Origin: Corbicula japonica
Lineage: Eukaryota > Mollusca > Bivalvia > Venerida > Cyrenidae
Direction: 5' to 3'
Assembly: GCA_038501625.1 (NCBI GenBank)
Contig: JAZAYU010000034.1
Location: 620,001 to 684,000 of the forward strand
DNA length: 64,000 bases
Both the position numbers and the translations under genes were made by a program. Every line of letters starts with the position of its first letter. The stretch's first letter is position 1. This document shows positions 1 through 13,300 of this stretch, one piece after another. Below the pieces are notes generated by a model. That model did no database searches, was not told where the DNA came from, and saw only the letters and a program-made list of their open reading frames with translations.

Positions 1-1330
1 GAAAAACGGCATGGGTAGTAATATGCATTTACTTCTTACTATGAACACGCTAAAGCAAACCGAACCTGCGACTGATTTTCATACTTTTTTTGTATTTCGG
101 GATGTTTGGTGCAACACTTGACTTTAAAACCCGCCGAGATTTTTATTTTGACTCTTATGTCATACTTGACAAGTATTAAAATATTTATTTAGTAGATAAA
201 CTTTGTAAAAATTGTTTTCCATGAAAATAGATTAGTTAACATTGTTATCATGATGCGATATATCTGAATTTATCGCGTCATTCTTAAATGATTGATAGTC
301 CATTTTTCGGCGTTAGCTGTCTAAGCTCACTTTTGACCTAGTTTTTCGACCAATGAAATATTGTAAATAAAACTTATTATGCAGCGGGAAAATCAAATAG
401 ATTATTTTGATTGGTTATTTGTGGGTCTCGTTAATGATTACCGTAACGATTTTTATATTGTTTGTTAGTATTTACATGGCACTTATATGTTCGGGCATTT
501 ACGTTTTTAAAAGCGATAATTGTATTGGAGAAAAAGATATTTACGGTATAAATAACCAGTTAAGTCAATTGATGGCTTAAATACGATTTTATATGGAATA
601 TTCATGGGTGTCAGGTAAACACTCGAGTACAATACACAGTGTAAAACGACAGAGAAGTGCTGATATTTCTGGTTCTTACTGGTTCCTTTCTAGTTCCTTT
701 AATACTGATTGTTAATTTCAAGTCCAGATATTCAAATCGCCTTGGTGTAGTGGTTATCACACTCGCCTCTCAAGCGGAAGCCCCGGGTTCAATACTCGGG
801 AGGGACACAATTTTTTAAAGTTAATTTACGTAAAATTTGGTAGATTTCGCTCTTGTTACAAGTTGTTATTATTTTCATTTATTGTATTTTAATAACATTT
901 ATTCGTCATTAGTACTAACTCTACAAGAGGTATTTTTAGTATTGAAACTGAATAAATGTACAGTTAATGTTAGACATACTTCTTTAATCGAAGTATTATC
1001 ACCAGACGAAATTTGTGCACGCTCTTTATTTTATTCTTTATTACATATAAAATCTTTTCCATCAACGCCGTTTATCTTTTTTAAAGATATTTCTTGTTGA
1101 ATATGTTCAGATATTAATATCGCTGGGTTGTTCTTAAATGTGCATTTTGTAACCTCCATGCATGAAGGAAAATTTTTATAGTAAAGATGTTGTATATAAC
1201 TGTACATTGAGCAAAAACATGAATAATGTCAAAGGTTAGGAATATATTTTGACACACATTTTGAGTACTTAAAGCTTTATTTTTTTCATTTAATTAAAAT
1301 TTAAAATAAAACATATAATTGGCGATTTCA
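1..1330. repeat. Segmental duplication copy A (5' part), interrupted by about 790 bp
   Basis: Bases 10-305 match 15850-16150 and bases 1098-1330 match 16160-16370, same order and orientation, with point differences and small indels. Shared landmarks include 'agcaaaccgaacctgcga' and 'tgacacacattttgagtac'. In this copy about 790 bp (307-1097), including a tRNA-like sequence, separates the two homologous parts, which are adjacent in copy B. No coding potential is convincing here. Confidence 0.7.
736..807 (+). tRNA. tRNA-Glu(CUC)-like sequence, probably a SINE head or decayed tRNA
   Basis: A D-arm (GTG..CAC), an anticodon arm with loop CTCTCAA (anticodon CTC) and a T-arm with loop TTCAATA fold in the correct order. 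The acceptor stem pairs at only about half its positions, so a functional tRNA is doubtful. It lies inside the block inserted in duplication copy A, which favours a tRNA-derived retroelement head. A covariance-model score would decide. Confidence 0.35.
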
Positions 1331-1589
1331 CTAAACCAGTAGATACAGTTAATTATTTAAATTTTGAAAAGAACCAACACAATTTTAAAACACGAAAAAA
1401 TAATCATACATCATTAAAACTATAAACAATCAATGACAATACAGAACTGTATCACAAATTAAGGAAAACCTTTTGCAAGTTTTATCGCCGATATCCAGAT
1501 CTAATTCATAAATACAGCTGCAGTTTAAAATCACTACTGCAACAAGGAATTTCACAGTCATTTTTTTATGGAGATTTAATTTATAAACT

Positions 1590-1915
1590 TAAGAAGATAA
1601 AAGGCGATGTTAAATTCTCCCGGTTATTCGTAAAAACCATCTGTAAATTTAAAAAGAAAGGTTACCAACATGATATTTTACAGCGCTCTGCAGGCCTGGT
1701 GATTAACCCATCTACAGTTGATCATTATGCTTACCTCTTTGGTTGCACGACGGTGGCAGGGGTTTAAGAGTTTATGAAGGTTTATGGGGAAATCTTTTCT
1801 GTTCTTGCTGATTTTACTCCAGTCGCTCTGGTCTCGGTAAGATCATTGAGTACCCGCCCTTTGGCTTTGCAATGCTATTAAGGTTTTAGAACTGTAATAT
1901 TTCCGCCAATCATCG
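1590..1915 (+). repeat. Dispersed repeat family D, 5' portion
   Basis: Shares 'acagcgctctgca', 'ggtttaagagtttatga' and 'ggtctcggtaagatcattgag' with segments near 31880, 34160, 52930 and 59045. It covers only the upstream half of the family, whose downstream half ends in 'cctgatatgcatatttca'. Confidence 0.65.
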
Positions 1916-2180
1916 ACTTATGCCGTCACTAATTCGTTTTTTTCCGAACGCCGATTCGTACGTTTCCGGTTGATACTATTTTTCGTAAAAGGAGTCTACT
2001 CTTTAGGTGTTTTCCGCGATTATGACGTCATTAATAACTAAATCAAATAATAACAAAGTGCGGATATAAAATTGATGTAAAGTAAATAAATATTTTCATA
2101 ACAAATACTCAAAATAAGTCTATAGACGAACAACACTCAGTAATGAATAGAGCTTATATGAAATTGACCGCCGTTTGATA

Positions 2181-2262
2181 TATCATCCGTGGCGTAATGG
2201 TAACGCTCAGAATACTTCATTTTGACGGACCCGGTTCAATCCTCGGAAGAGGAACCTTTTTT
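2181..2262 (+). repeat. tRNA-like SINE head, degenerate
   Basis: An A-box-like 'tggcgtaatggtaacg' is followed at appropriate distance by a B-box-like 'ggttcaatcc', then a T/C-rich tract. The anticodon arm does not fold cleanly. Best read as a tRNA-derived repeat. Confidence 0.35.
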
Positions 2263-3354
2263 CCCCCTTTTCTTCTTTTTTTTTAAATTATTGTGAGGAA
2301 ATTTTTGGAAAGATAGTATAATCAATAGGTTTAAAATTCGGAAATAATTGTTATTATTCATCATCTTCATTAAGTAGCCATGAAAACTGAAATATTGTAA
2401 TGATATTATTACAAAATACTGACTCTTTTATAATACATCAACAGGATCACGATATGAAACTAAATTGATTATGGAATCTGTACTTTCATGTAGGAAAATG
2501 TTGCTATTTTATTGTTTCTATAATTGAACAGTAATGTTGTGATACTTGTCTTATAAAACTAATTTTATGTGTTTGCACGATGATTTTTTCCTTTAAAAAA
2601 ATGCTTTGGTTGCTATGTTAAGGTTGCCAAAATTACTTTTTTGAGGTTAAATTTTAACCAGCATAGCTGATTGCTTGCGTATTTCTTGTTTTTCAAAAGA
2701 TTTGAGGGGGTATAAAAAAATCACCATTCGTAATCCAAGCCCTTTGGTTTTTGTGGTTTTTAACCGTTTGGTCTGGGCCATAGGTACCTATTTTGTAGGC
2801 CAATAAAATTAAAACGAAGACGGTGAGGTGCTCTTTTTTTTAATTATTTGATTCTATACACATTGCAGATAATTTTAATGTATAACACAATTATTTTACT
2901 GCATTAAACATACACAAAACTCACAGATACAAACTTGCTTAATTTTTGCAGATCGGAAAAATGTGCATTTCCGAAGATGGGGTACACTTTAAAAAAGTCA
3001 ATTTATAAAGTGTTAGAAATAAATTCTAAACATAATGCTTGTCTTTTCCTGTTCAGATATGATGTCCTTAAACAATTAGCCTTTATTTTTCAAAATTTTA
3101 CAAGGTTTCAAAGAAATAGAGATGAATTTAGCTTCTAGTATGTTTGATTTTACAGCCCATTTTCCGAAACAGAGGGTCCCCTTCTAAAATACTAAATTTC
3201 TCGACTTACGCACGGTAAATGTTTTTTAAAACTCGTGTTTAGATGTCTAAATGGATGTACTTGGAAATGAAAACAACAAAATCCCAATCTGCAAAAGTGC
3301 ATATTACAGTTCTAAAACCTTAAATTCTTATGTTTATATGTTTGTATACTTTTG

Positions 3355-3668
3355 CATGCAACATTGTTGAGCTGATGGGTGGGTTGGAGTTATTTCACCA
3401 AGACAATTTGTACTTTTTTGTGATACGAGAACCTGTTGGGGCAAGTGTGAGGTTGGTGCACCCTAGAACCTGGTTTAAACCCCCCAGTGGCAATTTGTTT
3501 TGCCACTGACCGTTCCAAGGCGGTAACCCCTCTGGTTCTCACTTTCGTTATTTGTTTGTGGCGTCTATTTTGAAACTGATACCATGCTCTCTTTTCCTCT
3601 CTACTTTTTGGCTGTGTGGGGAGGCTGTGTATGCTGGATGTGGCCATTCCTGATATGCATATTTCATT
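3355..3668 (+). repeat. Dispersed repeat family D, 3' portion
   Basis: Well-preserved copy containing 'gagaacctgttggggcaagt', 'cagtggcaatttgttttgcc', 'gaccgttccaaggcggtaac' and the terminal 'cctgatatgcatatttca'. The open frame on its complement recurs in other copies and is a by-product of the repeat. It has inserted within duplication copy A. Confidence 0.75.
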
Positions 3669-3824
3669 TTTTTTTATATTTGGATTTTCTGCACTTAGAG
3701 ATGGATTTATGTTTAGTTACTGATGTCATCAGAAAGATAAAAAAAAATTGTCTTTGAAACTGATGTAAAATTGTGAAATTTACCAAACTTGGCAAAGAAA
3801 TTTGCTAAGCTATATAGCTTTACT

Positions 3825-4700
3825 GACATATGGGGCCAGAAAGGACACCACCTAAGCAAATGTGTTTGTTATTTTCATTCTGTCGTGTTAGGCGTGTTAT
3901 CATTTGATGCAATTCGTATGTACAAGATAAATCTAAATTTTGGAGAACCAGAATTGCGTGTCAAATGAATTGATAAAATCGAGAAATGTGATAATAAAGC
4001 ACAAATACCTAAACGCATTATGGGTTACCGTTTAGAGAAAAAAAACCGTGTACTATGAGTCACACTAGACTTTATTTGACTCATTGTGAAAACAATTGAT
4101 GATGAACGAAAGATAATCAAAATTTATGAGAAAAAGACAAAATAATATAAACATTATTGTATTTTATTAGCATCTTATATTTACCAAATAGTCAAAATAG
4201 TGAAACAGAACATTCAAGCAGAAGGCATATGTGTATAAATGTGCTTAGTGATGAATAATATACTCAACAAAAATAGAAACCTGACACTTTATATTTGGTG
4301 TATTTTCCTGGAATCAGATTTAAAGCTAATTGAATTGATGTATGTAATAAAAATTGTGCATGTTTTGAACTTAATTATGCATTTTGATATTTTTGGTGCA
4401 TGAAACAAGTGATTCAGTGGTTATTTTCTTTTGGATGGTGCAAAAATATATAGATTTTGAATAAGCACTTCATACTTATTCAAAGTTACAGTGTCAGGTT
4501 TCTTTTTTTGTTGAGTATATATTGTCAATCCTTACACTAGTCTGCGAGTTAAAGGACACATGCTTACTTTAAAAATAAATATAGTTAGAAACATTTTATC
4601 TACAACAGATGATTAAGGAGTGTGATAATTTAGTTTTATCAACATTTTCCAATTAACCGCACTAAAAATAGAGCTTCGTCACTTTATGCGCATCATATTA
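3825..4700. repeat. Segmental duplication copy A (3' part)
   Basis: Bases 3825-4080 match 17345-17620 ('ggggccagaaa', 'gaattgcgtgtcaaatgaatt', 'actatgagtcaca'), and bases 4195-4700 match about 41545-41850 ('ttgtcaatcc', 'atagagcttcgtcacttta'). It is interrupted by a MITE. No gene is seen from 4700 to 6041, only AT-rich sequence and a tRNA-like repeat. Confidence 0.65.
4261..4517. mobile_element. Non-autonomous DNA transposon (MITE) with about 32-bp terminal inverted repeats
   Basis: The left end CTCAACAAAAATAGAAACCT is repeated in inverted form at the right end (AGGTTTC..TTGTTGAG), with the homology reaching 'gacact..ta'. The element is about 253 bp, non-coding, and flanked by TA-rich target sequence, as in Tc1/mariner-type MITEs. 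The related sequence near 41590 lacks the insert and reads straight through 'aatatattgtcaatcc', giving an empty site. Confidence 0.8.
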
Positions 4701-5443
4701 AATTTTATTCGCTGGTACATTCTTTAAATATTGTTCAACTTTGTACCACAAAAGATGTTAAGACTGAAAATAGTTTTTATACGGTAATTTAGAGTGGGAT
4801 TTAGTTTACAGTTATGTTGTGTTTACAATAAATTTGTATAGTCCGATTTTACGCATTGAGCCGTAAATGTACTTTTGTATTTATAGATTTTTGGAATATT
4901 CCACAAAAAAGGGGTTAGATATTCCCATCATAGCTCATAATGTTAAAATTGAACACTATGATACATAAGGCATCATGGCCGTGGCAGTAACGCACAAGAT
5001 TTGTAACGTTAAGTAATAAGGGTTATTTTTTCGAATCCCATGAGGGGGATTTGTTTTAAGATCTATTTTTTTCAATACATTCATGTAGACACCGACAAAA
5101 ATGCCATTTTGATATCGCGATCGAAGCTTACTCTTAAACTGTTTTCTGACGATGCCAAAATAGTGCAAAATCGTTTTGTTTTTTAAAAATAAAAGTAAGA
5201 TAATGTAATGAAGGTTCCATTACTACAATTGTTTACTGAACGTCAGTGTTCATATGTGTCAGCGCCCCTTTGGTGCAGAGGTTTAAGGGGTTACGGCAAG
5301 CTGCTCAACAAAGTATATTGTTGTAAAAAGGTATGATCATGAACAAAATTAAAAGGGTATAGCAAAAAATAGCGATAAAACTAAACAATAAATAAATTCA
5401 TATCATATGAACTAAATTAAAATAATAAAAAGCAAAAATAAAT

Positions 5444-5516
5444 TGTTACTGCTATCGGATTCGAACTTGCAATGTTTTACATCACAGTCCGAGTTCCTTA
5501 CCCACTGCGCTAATAA
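5444..5516 (-). repeat. tRNA-like sequence on the complement
   Basis: The complement reads 'agcgcagtgggtaag' (A-box-like) followed by 'agttcgaatccgat' (B-box-like). Arms are imperfect, so a tRNA-derived SINE head is the most likely reading. Confidence 0.35.
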
Positions 5517-6704
5517 ATCGTGAATGAATAACTGATAACAGGTTTTAATGCCGTACAATGTATAAGTTCACTTAACAGTAACTGAAATTAACGCACTTTA
5601 CCTATCTAGGATTATAACAGTGGACTTGTCCGAAAGGTCACTGCTCACGGGTCAAAATCGAACTATACCACGGGATATACTCGTACAGCTAGGAACCAGC
5701 TGCATAATCTATCAGATAACTAGCGCCCGCTTGATGATAGTGGTCATATGTTAAAATATAAGCCAGTAAACAACTCTTAATAATGTAAGCAGTGAAATGT
5801 TTGAAATTTATTATAAAACACAAACCCTTACAACATTATTAACCGTAAATTTGGTTTATTTTAGATTTCAAATAATAAACAACTGTACGTGATTTAAAAT
5901 GGAATCTGCCAAATTAGATACAGGACAACTATATTAACTGAACAACAATGGGAATGGCGATTGGGACTCAGTTCAGGTTGTAATTGTAGCCTTTGATTGT
6001 AGAACTTCTTGTTCCAAGCGAACGATTTATGCAATTAGGACATGTCAAATAAGATTTCACACGTGTATATCCTTGGAAGTGAAACAGAAACTATCAGACT
6101 TTGCTTGAAACAAATTTCTCCAAAACTTTTGGAAGAAATAGATGGGAGAAACATATGGACTGTCCTTGGAAATGCTCGTATCGCGAATGGTAAGCGTTTA
6201 CATACTACACTTTCCGCCATTATTGAGAGAGCCAGTTACTGTATTCATTGTACGGGGGAAAGTCAAGCGGGCCAATGTAATGTGTATACAGCGTGTGACA
6301 AATGGAAACAGCCAATTTAAAAAATGAAAACATATAACCGTCCGAACAAAGTTTCGGTTCCAATTTCAAGGCGCCATCTTGAAAATGAACCTATGGTCTA
6401 TGCTTAAGTATAGAGTACTTATATTACCTATGATATTCGTTCCTAGATCTTTGAATATGAAATAATGATATGGTATTTGAGCAAAAACATTTTGTCTGCA
6501 AATGTTCATTGTTTGCGCTTATGTAATGGTTAACTTTTTGTGTGTTTATAAGGAAAGCTCCATGAGTGAGAATAAAAACATCATAAGCGGATCTCAAGTT
6601 GTTTGCCACTGTTCAACAACATCAGTCCAATGGCGGTGTGTGCAATTTAATGATTATCATTTATGGTATTAACAGATCGCATAGGTAATTTCAGGTATTT
6701 TCAC

Positions 6705-7090
6705 TCCAGGTGCTCATTGAGTATCCGCCCCTTTGTCTTTGCAATGCTATTAGCTTCTGATGTTTTATATGTGGTTTTGTTTGATGTTTGCGTGGTATTG
6801 TATGCAACATTGTTAGGATGATTGGTGAGTTATTTCACCAAAACAACTTGTACTTGTTTGTTGATATGAGAACCTGTTCGGGCAAGTGTGATGTTGGTGA
6901 ACCCTAGAACCTGGTTTAAATACCAAGGTTTTGCCACTGACCGTTCCAAGACGGTAACCCATCGGGTTTCCCCTTTTCTTACTTGTTGGTGGTGGCGTCT
7001 ATTTTTGTATAACCATGCTCTCCTCTCTACGTCTGGCTGTATGTGGAGGCTATGTCTGCTGGATGTGACCATTCCTGATATGCATTAGTT
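6705..7090 (+). repeat. Dispersed repeat family D copy in an intron of the broken gene
   Basis: Spans from 'gtgctcattgagtatccgcccctttg' through 'gaccgttccaagacggtaac' to 'cctgatatgcatta'. It lies between the first two exon remnants of the 6.0-13.7 kb pseudogene. Confidence 0.7.
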
Positions 7091-7825
7091 CCCTTTTTAT
7101 TATGTTATAAGTCAAGCATTCACTAGATATAAAAATGAAAAAATCATGTTTCTTATTGTAAAACTTTTATTGGCCATAATCTGATCTGAAACCTTCCTTT
7201 TTCGTTAGGAAACATTTGCATATATTTGTAACCATTCAGTTTGTTGAGTGAATAGGTTGTTTGAAAACAGGATGATATTGGTTTTATTAAAGTAATGGCA
7301 CTCTTGGGGAGAAGGCTAGCAAATATGTTTACAACTCAAGTAAACACGAGACATCTTCAATTAACCCAGTAATATTTTTTCAAAACCACAATTTCCCCAA
7401 AAGCTCTACTGCCCAATTGCTCCGCATAAAACTTATCTAGCATTTCTTCGAGGGAAGGTGGGGAGGGAGAAACGTCGCCTCAACGTAAAAATCTTATCTC
7501 AGCTAACCATGCAAGCACTATACCTATTTCACAATGATAAATACACTAAAACAAGGAAACATACGTCTTCAGTCCAGTATTTTCAACAAAACATACAGCT
7601 GAAATTTATTTTATAATATGTTATTCTGAGACTGTTTTCTCATACATCATTATAAGGTAGAAAAATGTGGTTCTTTGAATTGCATACTGTTAGCTTTTTT
7701 GTTACAGATACAGTATAGGATAGAATAATGTCTGTCAAATATTTGAAACAAATTCATGAGATTTTATATAGCGACTTAAACATTAACATAAAGCAGTTTT
7801 GGAGTGAATTGAGAAGCCTTGAAAG

Positions 7826-8150
7826 AGACTTGAACCTAGGACCTTACCGTGTCGGCGCTCAACCAATTGAGCTACCAGGACCACCTGATTCAAATACTAT
7901 TCCTCCTCACTGATAAGATATAATTTAAATTTAACTGTTCGCAAGGGAATGCCCAGGTTTCAGGGGCAGACTTACTCAGCCAATGCTTCGCCCTTAGGAG
8001 CTTCCAGGATAATTGGCCCTGCCGACAATGCCGTGTGGCAGTTTCGGGGATAAAGGAGAAGCCTTGAGCAAGAATTCAACATCAAACCTTCGGTTGACTG
8101 TGCTGAAGCTCAACCAGTTGAGCTTCCGAGGCCGTTTGATTCGAATACTT
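7826..8150 (-). repeat. Two tRNA-like heads in tandem on the complement
   Basis: The complement of 7826-7896 reads 'ggtagctcaattggttgagc' then 'ctaggttcaagtc'. The complement of 8084-8146 reads 'gaagctcaactggttgagc' in similar context. Both resemble A-box and B-box Pol III promoter blocks, about 250 bp apart. Confidence 0.4.
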
Positions 8151-8519
8151 CTGCTTTGTCAGTTGTTATGCCCAGTTACCAACTATCGCTATAAATTTTA
8201 TGTATACATCTAAAGTTTATCTTTGCAGTTTTCGATTTGACCGTGAAATAGGTTGCACCTATTGTTCATATTATTTTTAAAATCATAAAATTAATATTTT
8301 TTTTAAGTTCAGCATTTTTTTACTTGTAGCCAAAAGTAATTGCGTTTCCCTCTTTTTAATCGGACGATTGCAAATGGATCGCTTGCTATTTAATTTAATT
8401 AAAACTTCTCAACCGGTCTGAGTGTTCAGCAATTCATATTGTCTTTTACATTTTGTACTCGTACTAGATAGCTGATGCTTTTCTGCAGCCTCACTCGTAT
8501 GTGTAGAGAACATACATTA

Positions 8520-9945
8520 ATTAAACTATTATAGGTCGACCAAGCTAAATTGGCGATGTTTACAATTATTTATAGAATGTAAACACGGGTTTAGGCAAGT
8601 TTACGCGTTAACGGTACTATTTTGCCTTTTATATCACATCGCCCTGATAGCTCAGTGGCTAACGCGTTCGGCTGCCATAGGCCTAACTTTTTATCGACAC
8701 GGGTTCGATTCACATTGACACACTGCTTTTAAGGAAATATTTAAGATTTATATTTTTTTAAGTTTACTGCAGTCATTTCAAAGTATTATATGTATTTATT
8801 TTTATAGTTAATTTTATCGCGGAAATAATTATTGTGTAAAAAATATTTTAAAAATGTGAACAAAAAAACATGTTTCGAACCTACAACAGCGTTTCTACCA
8901 TTGCATCTTATAGTGTTTACAAGACTGCGTCTTAGACAACTCGGCTAATGGGACAAGTATTGGGAGCTTTACGCTTGGTATTTAACAACGATTAAAATAT
9001 TATTTCATTGTTTTCATGTAACGTCAATGTAAACACGCCAATGTAAACATTGCCAAATTACCGTTGTCTGATAATAGTCGACCAAGATAAGCTGGTGATG
9101 TTTACAGTTATTACTGAAATGTAAACACTTACGCACTATTTTGTCATCTCTATGTCTAATCTCTTTGATAGCGCAGTGGTAAATGCGTCCGGCTTGCACC
9201 TGCCTAACTTTTATTCGAAACGGAATCGATTCACAATGACTTGGGTTTTTTTAGAGATATATTTTAGATTTATATTTTTAAGTGTTATTGTAGTTATATC
9301 AACGTATTGCTTATATTTTGCTTCAATTTATTTTACTTCTTCATTTTCTTGAAGGCTGCATCCTTATTCAAGAGCCCTTGTCACTATTTCAGCATCATGT
9401 GGGCTCAGATATAACTTTTTCTGTTGTTTTATTTAATACAGGAATACATTAACTAGACGTTTGCGTTTGTCTCGAGGATCTCGCGGAAATAATTATTATT
9501 ATAAGTACAACTAAAAATATGTTAAAATAACAACAATAAAACCTGTTTCGAATCTTCAACCTAATACACCGTTATAATCATTGCCTTTTCGACGTATTAT
9601 ACTACTCAAAATTTGATAAGGGCCACTATTGTATTCTGTAATTATTACTGTTTAGGTTAACATTTTAAGCAGTTTATTCTACATTAAGTTTTGTTTGCAT
9701 TGTTTATTTGATTAAACTGATAAATAAGTCATCTGAGTTGAATTATTACTGTAAAATTATCTAAGCGGGAAAACTTACAGAATACAAATGCGGCAATTAT
9801 TAAATTTTGAATAGTATTTTTTTGAATATGCTGAATACCACTCGGGAAATCGGACTTTTATTGGAAGCGTTACGCTTTATATTAAACAAAAAATAAAATA
9901 ACGCCAAGGTAAACATTGCCAAGTTATCTTGTCGAATAATACTTT
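8520..9945 (+). repeat. Diverged tandem duplication, each unit with a tRNA-like head
   Basis: Unit 1 (about 8520-9060) and unit 2 (about 9065-9945) share, in order, 'gtcgaccaag', 'gatgtttaca', a tRNA-like block ('gatagctcagtggc' at 8647 and 'gatagcgcagtggt' at 9167, each followed by 'ctaactttt..tcgattcaca'), 'cgcggaaataattatt', 'tgtttcgaa' and 'gtaaacattgccaa'. They are non-coding and lie in an intron of the broken gene. Confidence 0.6.
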
Positions 9946-10265
9946 TACAGGTTTGAGAGTAAATTCTCAAACAGAGCTGTCTTCATTAGACATAGAAAGT
10001 CATGCCTGGGCTAAGGATGATGTGTTTGCTTTGACTGAAAAAGGGAAGCCGTTAATGCAAAGACTGAAATCTTCGGATGAACAGAGTGATAAATGCCTAC
10101 GAGATTGTAGTCTCGTATCGGAGTCTGTCAACACTGACGGCATGGTAGGTCGTTTAATGACAGGAATAATGTTAATAACTTGGCATCCTTTTAACTTGCT
10201 TGAATTCAGATAAACGGCGCACAATTTCTAAAGGAAAATTACTAATATTCAAGAAAGCAATGAGA

Positions 10266-10306
10266 ATATATATATATATATATATATAAATATATATATA
10301 TAAATA
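10266..10306. repeat. (TA)n microsatellite
   Basis: An almost pure alternating TA tract of about 40 bp with two single-base interruptions, in an intron of the 6.0-13.7 kb pseudogene. Confidence 0.9.
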
Positions 10307-13300
10307 ATCTTAAATCAAAATTAACTTATCAATTAAACGAACGGTTGATCAATTAAACCCTACATTTTTAAACCTATTTATTATTATTTTACATAGTTTC
10401 TACTTTGTAGACTACTGCAGTAGACGAAAATCCAAGCTTCACAGCTCTTGTTCATGAGATTGTGTTAAAGACTGAGCTAGCTACAGAATTACCATTATTT
10501 ATATTGCACCGATTTTGCGGACCAGGATTGTACATTTTGGCAATAGATTCTGAAACCTTTGAAGCAAATAAAAGTGAGTTAGTAGTAAGAATTATTTTTT
10601 CACGGAGAATAAATGCATGTAAAACACTTATCTAAGATCTCTTACGGGTATTTATTGAAAGAATGTCAAATTTTATTTTTAAAAAAACCATAAAATGTTT
10701 TGACGTGTTAGCTCCCAGGTAGCGGCAATATCATTTGCATAAAAATAAGCTGAAGAAATGCTCAAATTTCTTAAATCCATAAATTATATTGAAAGACCTG
10801 AGGAGCAAAAGTGAATATTTTAAAAAAAACATATACATGTATGTTATTCCATGATTGATATTTCTGTCCTTAACTCCATTTCGATGTTTGAGCATAGTTA
10901 CATTTTGTAAGCATATTTATGAACATTGTATATATCTAATAAGTATTAAATCTGTTCAAGTTCTGCTGCATCCCTAATTCTTTTATTTCAACAAAATACA
11001 ATAGTTTTAAAGAATTCAATTATCGAACTTTACTGGTTGCTTTAATACGAAAACAAAATAACACAGCAATTCACATTTCATATTTGTTTATATCTAAGAA
11101 ACTGTTGTTTCACATTACTACATGTAGCTTGATTGTTGTGAAGATATTCAAGTATCAATTTAACACGTTACGCATTTGAAAGCAACACTGACTATATACA
11201 TGTAATATAAAGTGTTTATATAACCTATTAAGTTCTACTAGGGTATAAAGCTGCCAATGGAATACAAGTTTAATTCAATTATGTTTTTTTTTCAGATTTG
11301 TACGAGAAAATCATCAAAGAACTAAGCACATACTCTTCGGTGACCAAGTCAGATCAGCACTCCATGCTTTTTATTGTTGATGTTTCAAGGCATAGCGTAG
11401 GAGGGGTAAATATTTGCTAAAATAAGAAAACATGTTTTGTTTCAAATGATAGAAGTTATGTTATAGCAAACAACTATTGTTTTAAATATTTTATTTCCAC
11501 GTTAGCTTAGGTTTGCATTATACTCATACAATAACTAAAACATTATATTTTCATTTGCAGAAGTCAAAAGAATTAACGAAACTTTACTGCTCATTCCGAA
11601 CTACATATTTTGGAAATCATTTCAAAATAGTAAATCTACACGAACTGCTTGACAAAATAAGCACAGAAAATATACCTAGCGTTAATTGCGGAGTTGATAT
11701 TAAACGTTCAGTTGACTCAAGAATATTTTCTGAAATACAAGAATCAGATTTCAAAGAAGCTGAAGAAAGCAACAATAGAAGTCGTTTGTGTTTTAAAGTA
11801 GACGAGCATTATTTTGAGTGTCATGAACCGGATAAGCTTTCGAGAATCTTTCTTGGAATAATCAGTAAACTTAAGGAAAAAACATTCTTTCTCACACCAT
11901 ACATCCAGTAAATAACTTCATTCATGAGATAGAGGAATTGAAGACACAAACAAGATATTGGCTGCTTTGCAAGCCGCAGGTTTAGTGTTTGATGACGAGA
12001 AAAATGATCGATTATATATCTTGCCTTTAGTTTTCACAGGAATCGTATCAGAAAACAATGTAGACGCGGATCGATTTTTTGTGTTAGATTCTAGCATTTT
12101 TCGTCTAACCATAAACCTAAAAGCCACCCCACTTGTGCTTAAGTCACAAATTTTAAAGCAATGTTTACGAGGAGGATGGATGTTGGAATCACCACAAACA
12201 ACAAATTCGGACATCTCCCAAGAAACCGTTATTCTTTCAAAAGGCTTGAAAATTCTTCTTCTCATGTTTGGTTCAAACCCAACTGGATCTCTGTTGTACT
12301 TTTCTATCCATAAAAGACATCTCTCCGTTGAAACCTCTAATATCGGCGATGCTATTCCCAATCCAGAAGAAATTATAAGACAGGAAATTGAAAATATTAT
12401 TTTAAAAACATGCGATATAAATGTACAGATATGCAAAAGAGAATTGACTGACAAAATGGACTTCAGTCCAGTATCTGCTGACCAAAAAACATACTCCGAT
12501 GTTGAAGATTAAATCCGAACAGGACCAAGTTTAAACCAATATTAACAATTACTGAAACCTTGGTTTACCAAAGAGGTAAGTAATTATTTTATTGATTCTT
12601 AAGGTTACATTCATCTATGTTGCACGGCATTATAAATGTATCATTCAAACTTACGTTTACAAAACCAGTGTTAATCCAGCGAAAACTAACTTTAAAACCT
12701 TACCTAGATACAACTAAAACTTAAAAACATAAAAAAACCCATATCAGTTGAAGTTATTAAACAAAAACGAAATATTTCTATCTTGGTTTAATTGAGCCTG
12801 AACAGGGCAGTAATGAAATTTACAAAGTTAAGCCCATGGCTGTCTCTGAATGAGTGCATTTCACTCATTACACAAGCATTTTTAAGTAATGTCCAACGCC
12901 ATCTTTCAGTATTCTTTCTTTTCTTCATATGAATATGTGAAACGCGACATGAGCAACAAATTAAACAAACGTGGCAAACTCGATAAAAATGATTTTGAGA
13001 AGGAATCCGAGCATATGAAAGCCATGAATTACAAAACAACATGAAGCAAGAAGGGTATCATAAGGTTTATTATATAATATATGTAATATCCAATGGTTAC
13101 CTCCCTTATATTCCTTTGTAAAATCAGGAAGGTCACATTATTCTGTCAATTATTTTGAGAAGTACTTACAAGACATACATGTTGTGTTTAATGAATTTCA
13201 AAGGTCATAGACATAAAATAACAGCCATCATATGAACGGGTGACTAAAGAAGACAACTTGCTGACCAGACGCCGTTTTTGTTCTAGAATAGGTACAAAGT

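Noticed and set aside
3390..3647. 85-residue frame on the complement, with similar frames at 6830-7072, 14400-14597, 18237-18491 and 53075-53269
   Set aside because: All fall on family D repeat copies and differ by frame shifts; the similarity is that of the repeat DNA, with no sign of protein-level constraint.
5250..5300. Possible tRNA-like start 'cccctttggtgcagaggttt'
   Set aside because: No B-box or paired arms follow at tRNA distance.
11918..12454. 178-residue frame on the complement
   Set aside because: Shadow of the COR-like exon remnant, which aligns with the intact paralogue on the + strand.
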